This document shows, piece after piece, positions 35,053 through 44,300 of a DNA stretch of 64,000 nucleotides (positions are counted from its first letter, which is position 1; each line of letters starts with the position of its first letter). The stretch lies in assembly GCA_945892775.1 (NCBI GenBank), contig CAMDDP010000002.1, forward strand, positions 1 through 64,000, given 5' to 3'. The stretch comes from Chitinophaga pinensis (GTDB lineage Bacteria; Bacteroidota; Bacteroidia; Chitinophagales; UBA10324). A program made the position numbers and the translations under genes. A model generated the notes under the pieces. The model was not told where the DNA came from and searched no databases. It saw only the letters and a list, made by a program, of their open reading frames with translations.

Positions 35053-36795
35053 TTAAAAGGTGTCTTGCAATTTGTTAACCGCATTCACTATTTCCTGATC
35101 AATATAAATTCCTTTTAATCGCATGTAATCAATTTGTTTAGTGGCTTCCTTTTTATTTTTTGTATCCAGATAGGCCTTTAATAAATTGTTATTAGACATT
35201 TTATCTTCCGGCAATAATTCAATCACTTTTTTCAGGTTATAAATTAATGATGTGTAATCATTTTCCATGTAAGCAATAAAGGCGAGGTCTAAATAATTTT
35301 CTGTAAAAGTTGGCGACAGTTTAATTTCTTCATGTAATAATCTCTTTGCCTCTTTATAATTTTTCTGCTTTTGATAAATCAACTTAGCTAGAAAATACCG
35401 AGTGTACATTTGAGTAGTATCCATTTCAAAAGATTTTTTGAAATAAGGAATCGCTTCTTTCTCTCTTGATTTATAAACTAACCGTATACCTAACATTTTT
35501 GTTGCATAAGCAGAACTCGGAGAATCTTTTACGGCTTTTGTGTAATATGAAATTTCATCATTAAAATATTGCATGTAATTAATAGTTGCAATTGAAAATA
35601 AAATAATTAACGCGCCAATTATGTATTTATAAAAATCAGAAATAAACTTTTCAATAAACGGTAGCGCTTCCCTAGTAATCAAAATAATTCCAATCATTGG
35701 AATGTATAAACGGTGTTCGTAAAGTGCGTCGTTAATTTTTTTCGGAACAAAAAAGAAAGGAAAAATAAAAAGTATGAACCACCCCAATCCGAATAATATC
35801 ATCTTCCAGTTTCGATTTTTATTTAAAGCAATCAGAATAATTAAAAATCCGATTGCAATTAATCCAAATAGGTAGCTGGTATCTGCAATAGTTGGATAAA
35901 CTGTAAGATTTACAGGCAGAAATATTTTTCCGGTATATTGAATTAAACCAGAAACCCGTTCAATGGCAGTGAAAATTGTTTCATTAAAAGATTGATTTAT
36001 TTGTTTCGGATCAATAATATTTTGCCTCAGAAAAAACCAAACAACTAATTCAATCAACCAAACTGAGTAAATCAGAAACATGTTTTTATTCAGCAAGTTT
36101 TTCTTATTGAAGATTAACAGATAAAAAATTGCGGCAAACGGAATAAATACTCCCGATTCTTTTGTTAGCAAAGCCAGCATTAAAAAAATAAATTGCCAGA
36201 TGAGGTCTTTCCTTTTTTGTGATTCTAAATAATTAAAGAAATGAAGGAAAAAAGAAATCAGAAAAATAGAAAGCATTAAATCATTTCTTCCCGGAATCCA
36301 TGCAACAGCCATTGTTAAAACAGGATGCACAGCATAAACAGCGCTCCAAATAAAAGCGGATGATTTACTGAAAGAGAGTTTTTGCAACAACTTAAACAAT
36401 AACGCAACACTGACAATGTGTAATAAGATTTCAATAACATGCGCCAGTCGCATTGCATTAACAGCAAAATCTTCTATCGGAAATAGAAATAAAAACTGTC
36501 GTTCGAATATGAAAGTAATCCTGAACAAGGGACGGTAGTAAACATCTTTTACTCCAAATGTTCCCTCTAAAAATGCTTTAAAAATATTGGAAAGGTGTTC
36601 GTTTTCAGGAGCCTTATCAAACATGAAAACGGTATCGTCTAAATAGGTGTATCCCAAAGAAAGACTGCGCGCATAAACAGCAAATATTAATAGGGCAAGA
36701 GTTGGTATTGCATATCGAACATACCAAGGTTCAGTTAAATTAATTTGTCGGGTGTTTTTTTTCTTAGCCGATTCAATGGTTTGTTTTTTACTCAT
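35053..36795 (-). CDS. TMTC-like membrane protein: GT-C-type helices plus TPR repeats
   Basis: The 580-residue protein has a basic N-terminus and about nine to ten membrane helices in residues 28-390. There is an acidic motif TYLDDTVF in the first external loop, and YYRPLFRITF and AWIPGRNDL as in TMTC/O-mannosyltransferase-like proteins. TPR repeats follow in residues 400-570 (AYATKMLGIRLVYKSREKEA, FTENYLDLAFIAYMENDY). It probably transfers a sugar from a lipid carrier to exported protein, but that is inferred from the fold class. The gene lies 24 bp downstream of purB on the same strand. Confidence 0.8.
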   Translation of the reverse strand: MSKKQTIESAKKKNTRQINLTEPWYVRYAIPTLALLIFAVYARSLSLGYTYLDDTVFMFDKAPENEHLSNIFKAFLEGTFGVKDVYYRPLFRITFIFERQFLFLFPIEDFAVNAMRLAHVIEILLHIVSVALLFKLLQKLSFSKSSAFIWSAVYAVHPVLTMAVAWIPGRNDLMLSIFLISFFLHFFNYLESQKRKDLIWQFIFLMLALLTKESGVFIPFAAIFYLLIFNKKNLLNKNMFLIYSVWLIELVVWFFLRQNIIDPKQINQSFNETIFTAIERVSGLIQYTGKIFLPVNLTVYPTIADTSYLFGLIAIGFLIILIALNKNRNWKMILFGLGWFILFIFPFFFVPKKINDALYEHRLYIPMIGIILITREALPFIEKFISDFYKYIIGALIILFSIATINYMQYFNDEISYYTKAVKDSPSSAYATKMLGIRLVYKSREKEAIPYFKKSFEMDTTQMYTRYFLAKLIYQKQKNYKEAKRLLHEEIKLSPTFTENYLDLAFIAYMENDYTSLIYNLKKVIELLPEDKMSNNNLLKAYLDTKNKKEATKQIDYMRLKGIYIDQEIVNAVNKLQDTF

Positions 36796-36819
36796 AGAGT
36801 AATTTGTTGTCAGGAATTA

Positions 36820-38166
36820 CTATTGAATAAATTTTCCGAAATAATTAAATGGGGTAATTGCTTTCAGTTTCTTTTTCACGGCATTGTTTACTTCAAGTGA
36901 ATCAATAAACAATTGAATTTCGATTTGAGTAATTCGCTCCCCCTTACGAGTGAGCTCTTTTAGTTTTTCATAGGGCTCAGGATACATCTCACTTCTTAGT
37001 ATGGTTTGTATGGCTTCAGCAACTACCGCCCAATTGTTTTCAAGATCAAGGTCGATTTTTTCTTTGTTCAGAATAATTTTATTCAAACCTTTTTCAATAG
37101 ACTTTAATGCAATAAGAGTATGTGCAAATGGCAACCCGATATTTCGTAACACAGTACTGTCAGTTAAATCGCGTTGCAATCTTGATATGGGGAGTTTAGA
37201 TGCAAAGTGTTCAGCCAAGGCACTTGATATTCCAAGATTGCCCTCTGCATTTTCAAAATCAATCGGATTTACTTTATGAGGCATTGCTGACGAACCAATT
37301 TCCCCCTTCTTAATTTCCTGTTTAAAATATTCCATGGAAACATAGCTCCACATGTCGCGACATAAATCAAGTAGTATGGTATTTATTCTTTTCCATGCAT
37401 CAAATTGAGCGCCTATGTTATCGTAATGTTCTATTTGTGTAGTTGGGTAGGAGCGATGTAATCCAAGATTTTCATTGGCAAATTTATCAGCCCAGATATG
37501 CCAATCAATTTCTGGATAGGAAACATAATGGGCATTCATATTTCCTGTAGCACCTCCAAATTTCGAAGAATGTTTTATTGCAATCAACTGGTCTTTCTGT
37601 TCAATTAATCGCTTAACAAAAACAAATAATTCTTTTCCTAATAAAGTAGGAGTTGCAGGTTGGCCATGTGTTCTAGCAAGCATTACAACATCTTTCCATT
37701 CAATACTTTTTGTTTTTAATATTTCAATAACCTTTGCTAATGCAGGAAGCATTACTTGTTGCATTGATTCTTTTATTGAAATTGGAATGGCCGTATTATT
37801 TATATCCTGTGAGGTAAGTCCAAAGTGAATGAATTCTTTGTACTTGCTTAAGTTCAATTGCTCAAAACTATTTTTTAGAAAGTACTCAACAGCTTTTACA
37901 TCATGGTTGGTGGTCTTTTCAATTTCCTTTATTGAATTTGCATCTGCTTCTGAAAATTTTTTATAAATAGACCGAAGGGAATCAAACTTTTTTTTATCAA
38001 TTGATAAAAGTTGTGGCAATGGAATTTGACACAGAGCAATAAAATATTCAACTTCTACAAAAACTCGATATCGAATTAATGCATACTCGCTAAAAAAATT
38101 AGATAGTGATTCTGTCTGGCGGTAATATCTGCCATCTAATGGCGAGATTGCTTTTAAAGTATTCAA
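36820..38166 (-). CDS. purB: Adenylosuccinate lyase
   Basis: PurB makes AICAR and AMP by releasing fumarate in purine synthesis. The 448-residue protein has the family start LKAISPLDGRYYRQT, TNHDVKAVEYFL, and the signature loop GSSAMPHKVNPIDFENAEGN. The histidine motifs ARTHGQPATPT and HFGLTSQDIN are also present. The start is TTG 38166: it gives the length and N-terminus expected for the E. coli-type enzyme, and no in-frame ATG lies before the conserved AISPLDGRY. Confidence 0.95.
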   Translation of the reverse strand: MNTLKAISPLDGRYYRQTESLSNFFSEYALIRYRVFVEVEYFIALCQIPLPQLLSIDKKKFDSLRSIYKKFSEADANSIKEIEKTTNHDVKAVEYFLKNSFEQLNLSKYKEFIHFGLTSQDINNTAIPISIKESMQQVMLPALAKVIEILKTKSIEWKDVVMLARTHGQPATPTLLGKELFVFVKRLIEQKDQLIAIKHSSKFGGATGNMNAHYVSYPEIDWHIWADKFANENLGLHRSYPTTQIEHYDNIGAQFDAWKRINTILLDLCRDMWSYVSMEYFKQEIKKGEIGSSAMPHKVNPIDFENAEGNLGISSALAEHFASKLPISRLQRDLTDSTVLRNIGLPFAHTLIALKSIEKGLNKIILNKEKIDLDLENNWAVVAEAIQTILRSEMYPEPYEKLKELTRKGERITQIEIQLFIDSLEVNNAVKKKLKAITPFNYFGKFIQ

Positions 38167-38248
38167 GTTGTAGAATCTGGTTTTAAAATTGAGGGGACTA
38201 AAATAACTTTAAGATAGCAGTATAGTATTTAATTCTATTTTAAAATTG

Positions 38249-38893
38249 TTACTTATCACTTACCCTACCACCTGAAGAAAAAACTTTTCTATAATATGGA
38301 TCGTCGAGGCTATTGATAGTAACACCGCTTTTTACGCTAGCATGTACAAATTTATTATTTGTTAAATAAACACCTACATGTGATATGCGTCCTTTTTTAA
38401 TTTGAAAAAAAACTAGATCCCCCTCTTGTAGATATTCTTCTTTTAATCGTTCAGTAGCCTTATACATTTCAGCTGAGACACGAATTATTTCTTTGTTATA
38501 AACGGTTTTTAAAACTAGGGTAGAAAACCCACTGCAATCAATACCGGTTTTGCTATTGCCCGCATATTTATATGGAACATGCCACCATTCGTCAATAAAC
38601 TTGTACAGTTTTTCATTGGTAAGCTTGTTGGGATTTACCTCAAGTAGTTTTGCATACTTGCTAAATAGTGCAGAAGTAGAAATATTTTGATTATGGTTTT
38701 CTAAAATTTCTTCTTCTTTTTTAGCTTCATTTATAGAAGATGTTTTATTCGAAATTTTTTCCGCAGGTTTGTTTTCGTGCGCAACTACAGTTGTGGTTGT
38801 TTGTACTCTTGAGGTAGAATTACATGCCTGAAATAACAATTCTGACAGGAGAAAAATAAATAAATATTTAAGATAATATTTTTTTAAAGGCAT
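38249..38893 (-). CDS. NlpC/P60 peptidoglycan hydrolase lipoprotein
   Basis: The 214-residue protein has a signal peptide ending in a lipobox-like LLFQAC (cysteine at 24) and a low-complexity linker. An NlpC/P60 domain follows from about 90. The catalytic cysteine is in TGIDCSGFSTLVL and the histidines in ISHVGVYL and FVHASV. Such enzymes cut peptide stems of peptidoglycan. The start lies 26 bp inside the nnr gene, so the two are translationally coupled. A second NlpC/P60 gene is on the other side of nnr. Confidence 0.9.
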   Translation of the reverse strand: MPLKKYYLKYLFIFLLSELLFQACNSTSRVQTTTTVVAHENKPAEKISNKTSSINEAKKEEEILENHNQNISTSALFSKYAKLLEVNPNKLTNEKLYKFIDEWWHVPYKYAGNSKTGIDCSGFSTLVLKTVYNKEIIRVSAEMYKATERLKEEYLQEGDLVFFQIKKGRISHVGVYLTNNKFVHASVKSGVTINSLDDPYYRKVFSSGGRVSDK

Positions 38894-40370
38894 TGGCTAT
38901 ATGTTGAATCTGATCACTAGCAGTAATATTGTAATTGGTTTTATTTTTTAGGGCAAGATTACCCGCTAGGCCATGCAAATATACACCTGCTATTGCGGCT
39001 TGTTCTGATGTGTAACCCTGCGATAAAAATGCAGTAATTATTCCGGTTAAAACATCGCCGCTGCCACCTTTTGCCATTCCAGGATTTCCTGTAGGATTAA
39101 AATAAACAATGCCTTCAGGAGTGCTGATGCTTGAGTAGGCTCCTTTTAATATGATAATTAATTTATGAGTGATAGACAACTCTTGTTGTTTTTTTATTCG
39201 GTCGAATGAATTAGATGATTTGCCGAAAAGTCGTTCGAATTCTTTTATATGTGGAGTAAAAATACTTCCCTTAGGTATATACTCTAGCCAACCTTTATTA
39301 AGCGATAAAATATTAATAGCATCTGCATCAATCACCATGGGTTTTCGGTATCGACTTAATAAATTAATGAACGCTTGTTGTGTTAGGCTTTGAATGCCTA
39401 TTCCCGATCCGATTCCGATTGCGGAATAATTTTCAGCTATTGGAATTTTGGTGATCATGTTTTCATGATTATCGAGTGTTATCATAGCATCAGGCAAACC
39501 AGTTTGTAGAATATTGTTTCCTATTCGTGGAATATGTGCCGTTACTAACCCCGCACCACTTTGCAAGCATGCAGAAGAACAAAGTAATGCGGCACCAATT
39601 TTTCCGGCGCTTCCTGCAACAATTAGTGCGTGGCCAAATTTTCCTTTGTGATCAAATTTTTTTCGAGTGCGTAAGATGTTTCTAATGTCATCTTCTTGAA
39701 TAAGAAAATGTGAGGCGTTTATTTCATCCAAGAATGTTGGTGTTAATCCAATATCAAGTACTTTCCATTCACCTACATACTCATAATTTTCAGCAAATAA
39801 AAACCCCAGTTTAGGTGATTCGAAAGTGTAAGTAAAATCTGCTTGTATGGCTGTTCCAGTTGTTGGAATATTAGCATACATTCCTGAAGGAATGTCTACC
39901 GATACGGTTGTTGACTTGTGTTCGTTAATGTGCTTGACTAAATTTTCTGCTAGACCTGTAATTTGTTTTGACAAACCACTTCCCCATAAAGCATCAATTA
40001 CCACATCATTTTCTTGAAGAGTAGGGAAGATGCAGTCTGTAATATAATGTAGTGGTATGCGATTTTTGTTTTTTAATTTTTGTTCGTTTAAAATAAAATC
40101 ATCACTGAAACCAGAATTATTTTGTAAAATATAAACTTGAATAGTATATCTTTTTTTATGAAGTAATCGCGCAATTGCTAATCCATCGCCACCATTATTC
40201 CCGGGGCCACAAAAAATTTTAACAGGTCGTGAGGCCGAAAATTGTTTGACATATTTTTTTGCAAAGGCTTTAGCAGCACGTTCCATTAAATCTATACTTG
40301 TTATGGATTCATGTTCAATGGTGAACTTATCTGCTTCACGAATTTGAGCAGTGTTTAATATTTTTTTCAC
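38868..40370 (-). CDS. nnr: Bifunctional NAD(P)HX epimerase / dehydratase
   Basis: The protein repairs hydrated NAD(P)H. The 500-residue sequence is the usual fusion. The N-terminal epimerase (about 1-215, YjeF_N) has FCGPGNNGGDGLAIARLL and VVDALWGSGL. The C-terminal ADP-dependent dehydratase (about 225-500) has HKGKFGHALIVAGSAGKIGA and the end motif NPGMAKGGSGDVLTGII. The start is GTG 40370, sharing GTGA with the stop of the upstream NlpC/P60 gene; the downstream NlpC/P60 gene overlaps by 26 bp. Confidence 0.95.
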   Translation of the reverse strand: MKKILNTAQIREADKFTIEHESITSIDLMERAAKAFAKKYVKQFSASRPVKIFCGPGNNGGDGLAIARLLHKKRYTIQVYILQNNSGFSDDFILNEQKLKNKNRIPLHYITDCIFPTLQENDVVIDALWGSGLSKQITGLAENLVKHINEHKSTTVSVDIPSGMYANIPTTGTAIQADFTYTFESPKLGFLFAENYEYVGEWKVLDIGLTPTFLDEINASHFLIQEDDIRNILRTRKKFDHKGKFGHALIVAGSAGKIGAALLCSSACLQSGAGLVTAHIPRIGNNILQTGLPDAMITLDNHENMITKIPIAENYSAIGIGSGIGIQSLTQQAFINLLSRYRKPMVIDADAINILSLNKGWLEYIPKGSIFTPHIKEFERLFGKSSNSFDRIKKQQELSITHKLIIILKGAYSSISTPEGIVYFNPTGNPGMAKGGSGDVLTGIITAFLSQGYTSEQAAIAGVYLHGLAGNLALKNKTNYNITASDQIQHIANAFKKILS

Positions 40371-41140
40371 AAAATTCTTTTTATAAAACGAAGTTGGTGC
40401 GAGTAAGATTTTTTTTGTTTATTATAAATTCCATAATGATCAATATCATCGATGCGCACTCGTCCGCTTGCATGAATGATTCTATTATTGCTTAGTATAA
40501 TTCCAACATGAATAATTTTTCCTTCTTCATTTTTAAAAAATGCCAGGTCTCCTGTTCGTGCTTCGTCCACAAAATTTACCAGCATACCTTGGTCAGATTG
40601 CTGGAATGCATCTCTATAAAGTTTTATTCCCAACATTTTAAAAACCATTTGTGTAAGGCCGCTACAATCAATACCAAGGATACTTCTGCCTCCCCATAAA
40701 TAAGGAGCGTTTAAATATTTTGTCGCTAGTTCTTCAATAGCAATTTCAGTGTGGGGAATAGATGAGGAGTTAAGAGGATTTCCTTCAAATGAATATTCAT
40801 CGTCTCCTAATTTTAATTTATTTTTTTTTAGTTGTGGCAATGTGGAACCATAGGTAATTACCTGTTTCCCTAATGTGGAATGAACTAAGGCTGAAATGTC
40901 ATTGCAATAAAAGATTTTTTTTTCTTCTTCATCAATATCTGAAAAAGATGCTGCATGAATGGAACTTGAATCAACCCAACCAGTATACCCATCCCAATGT
41001 AATTGTACTTTTGTCCATTTTGGTTGAGCATCTAAGACTTCAAATCCTTCACCGAATAAAAGTTGCGAGACCATTTCTGATTTATCAGAAGGTTCGTTTC
41101 TGACAGGTACTATTGCAAGGGGACAAATTCCAAATGACAC
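40367..41140 (-). CDS. SH3 + NlpC/P60 cell-wall endopeptidase
   Basis: From GTG 41140 the protein is 257 residues and begins SFGICPLAIVPVRNEPSDKS, which is where members of this Bacteroidota family normally begin. An ATG at 41242 would add 34 residues that look like translated intergenic DNA. Residues 1-80 are SH3-like (VSQLLFGEGFEVLD, GYTGWVDSSS). The catalytic domain has cysteine in GIDCSGLTQMVF and histidines in IHVGIIL and IHASG. It resembles the gamma-D-glutamyl-diamino-acid endopeptidase branch. There is no clear signal peptide with the shorter start, so it may act on recycled muropeptides in the cytoplasm. Confidence 0.85.
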   Translation of the reverse strand: MSFGICPLAIVPVRNEPSDKSEMVSQLLFGEGFEVLDAQPKWTKVQLHWDGYTGWVDSSSIHAASFSDIDEEEKKIFYCNDISALVHSTLGKQVITYGSTLPQLKKNKLKLGDDEYSFEGNPLNSSSIPHTEIAIEELATKYLNAPYLWGGRSILGIDCSGLTQMVFKMLGIKLYRDAFQQSDQGMLVNFVDEARTGDLAFFKNEEGKIIHVGIILSNNRIIHASGRVRIDDIDHYGIYNKQKKSYSHQLRFIKRIL

Positions 41141-41325
41141 GATGTTTATTTTTCGTAAAAGTAATAGATTAAAAAAGTTCTTTTTGTTCGTTGTATAAAA
41201 TTTATAAACTACATTGCGCTCATAATTGATTGCGTAATACATTTTATGTTTTTATAGTAAAAAAATCAGGACAGGTTTTTTTTTATAGATTTTAATGAGC
41301 TAGTTTTAATAATAATTAATTTTGA

Positions 41326-44300
41326 ATGATTAGATTTTTACTGACGAACCTTCTTATTGCTTCTTTATTTACGACCAATATTTTTGCACAAAGTGCTTGT
41401 TTTACTTATACAGAATTTCCTGTTGGTGCGCCACATTGTCAAGGTATAACTTTAATATTTACTGGAAATTGTTCGTCAGGTGGCATAACCTATAGCTGGG
41501 ATTTTGGAGCAGGGGCTATTCCTCAATTTTCTAATATTCAAAATCCGGGTATTGTTAATTTTCCTGTTTGTGGCACTTATGCTGTTACACTAAATATTAA
41601 TGGAGGAGGTGGTGCCTTAACTTCTATTCAAAACATTGTAATTTATTGTGATCCGGTAGCTTGTTTTATAAATAACCCAACTACAGCTTGTACGGGAGTT
41701 CCAATTAACTTTAATAGTGGGTGTAGTCAAATTGGTCAAAATTCAAGTTCACTTAGTTATGTATGGGACATGGGTAATGGTCAGCAATTGAATAATGCAA
41801 ATCCTTCTTATGTTTATCCGGTTGATACTGCGGCATGTTATACAGTCTCTTTAATTGTAACAAATAATCAAGGGTGTACTGATTTCTTTCAAATACCGCA
41901 AACAGTTTGTATTACTGACCCGCCTGATTTTCAGATTTCATCAACAATAGCAACAACTTGTTTGCAAAATTTATTAGTGGATTTTTGCGCTCCACCAATC
42001 TCGGGGGGGAATCCGGGTTATATCTATTCTTGGACATTTCAAGGAGGTACCCCAGCAACATCTTTGTTGGCCTGTCCAACAGGAATATTTTTCACCACAG
42101 GACAATGGGATGTTTCTTGTGTGGTTACTGATGCCAATGGATGTTCAAGTAATCAATTTAACCCTAATTTTGTAAATGTTGGGAATGGTACAACAGCAAT
42201 AATTTTAAGCGATGATACTGTTTGTATAGGTGAGTCAGTTGTAGCCTCCACATCTATTTCCAATTCTTATTTATGGAGTATTAATCCTTTGCTTCCTCCT
42301 TTTCCAAATGATACATCTCAAAATGTTACCTATACATTTACAACACCCGGCACTTATACGATTAATTTAGTAGCCAATATTAATGGGTGTATTGTTCCAG
42401 CAACTGCAACCGTCAATGTGTTTCCAAAACCTGTAGCGTGTATAAATATTACAAGCAATCCACCATCCTGCTCGTTTCCCCAAACAGTTAATGTGGTTTA
42501 TTGTGGAGTAGCGGGTGGTTGGACTTATAACTGGCAATTTCCGGGTGGTACACCTTCAAGTTCAATTTTACAAAATCCTGGAAACATAACTTATAATTCT
42601 TGTGGGCGATTTTCAATTCTTTTAACTGTTACAGGTGTTGCAGGTTGTGATTCAACAATTGTTTTAACTGATACTGTAAAAATTGATTGCCCTGTTTCGT
42701 GTTATACAATTACAAATCTTCCAGTACCGGGTCATTATTGTGCCCCTTTAAGTTTAAACTTTGATGCCGGATGCAGTACGGGGTCTCCAACACAGTACTT
42801 ATGGTGCGTTCAGCCGGTAGGTGGTCCTACCTGTGTCCCGACTCTGAATCTTGGACAAACACCTTCGTTGAATTTCGCAAATCCGGGATGTTATGATGTT
42901 TCTTTAAAAATTGTTAACGCTGTTGGGTGCACTTCAACTGCAATGAATGTATTTCCTGGAGGTCCAATATGTGTTGGTGAGCATATCGTGCCCTGTTTTA
43001 CAGCTAATCCTTTGGTTCAATGTGCTCCATTACCTGTTAACTTTCTGAATTGTACAGTTGATTCCTTGGGTGTACCTGGGGGAACAGGTTTTCCTTCCTG
43101 TTTGTCTTGGTGTTGGAATTTTGGTGATGGTCCTGGTTGTCAATCATCCGTTCAAGAACCCGAACACCTTTATCAGGATACGGGTTTAATGGATATATCT
43201 TTAGTCATTAATAATTGTGGCTGTAATGATACCCTTTTAATAGTTGACTATGTTTATATAGCACCTCCAATTCCGAATTTAATTTATAGCATTAATTGTG
43301 ACAGCCCTAATGTGGTTTTATTTGATGGTACATCGTCAATAGGTGCTGATACATATACCTGGTCTTTTCCAGGTAATACAACTTGGCCAATAGGAGGCAC
43401 TCCAATTTCCTCAACAGATTCTATTTTATATGTAACGTATCCAATGCCTAATCCTAATCTATCATACACAGCGCAATTAATAGTATGTAATATAGCTTCG
43501 GGCTGTTGTGATACTACTCAAACGAACTTTTTTCTTAGAAACTTAGTTGGAATTGTAACAATAGATACGATTGTTTGTTATCCTGAAACTTCATTTGTAA
43601 CTAATAATTCAACGGGTGCTAATACTTATGTTTGGAAGGTATATGATTTGTGTAATGGAGGCATTTTAGTTAATTCAATGACTAGCGCTTTACGGAGTTA
43701 TAATAATCCAGGGAATGCTGGATTTATTTCATGGCCTGCACCCGGAAACTATCGCATTGTGCTTCGACAAATTGCGTATAATTTATGTGAAGATACATTA
43801 GAATGGAATGTGACTGTTAGAGGGTTGACTCCTAGTTTTTTTGGCGCACCTCTTTCAGGTTGCGCCCCCTTTATTACAACTTTTACTGATACAACTTTGA
43901 GTAGTTGTGTTTCAAACCCGATTTCTCATAAGTTTAGTTTTGGTGATGGGTCTTCATCTCCAACATTTACCCCAATAAATTCAATTATCAATCATACTTA
44001 TACTGCTAACGGTTCCTTTACAGTAACTGATAGTGTTAAAGATCAATTTGGTTGTGTGAGTGTTTTTTCGGCAGTTGCTTATGTTAACGCTCAAACACCT
44101 GAAGTTAATTTCAATGTGGCCGATACTACAATTTGTGTAGGTTCTCAGGTTTGTTTTAATAATAATTCTATAGGACTAAACTTAAATTATGTTTGGAACT
44201 TTGGAGATAATACCACTTCAATTGTTTCATTTCCTTGTCATACTTATGCAAGCAATGGAACTTATACAGTAACTCTTTCAGCAATAGATATTAACGGATG

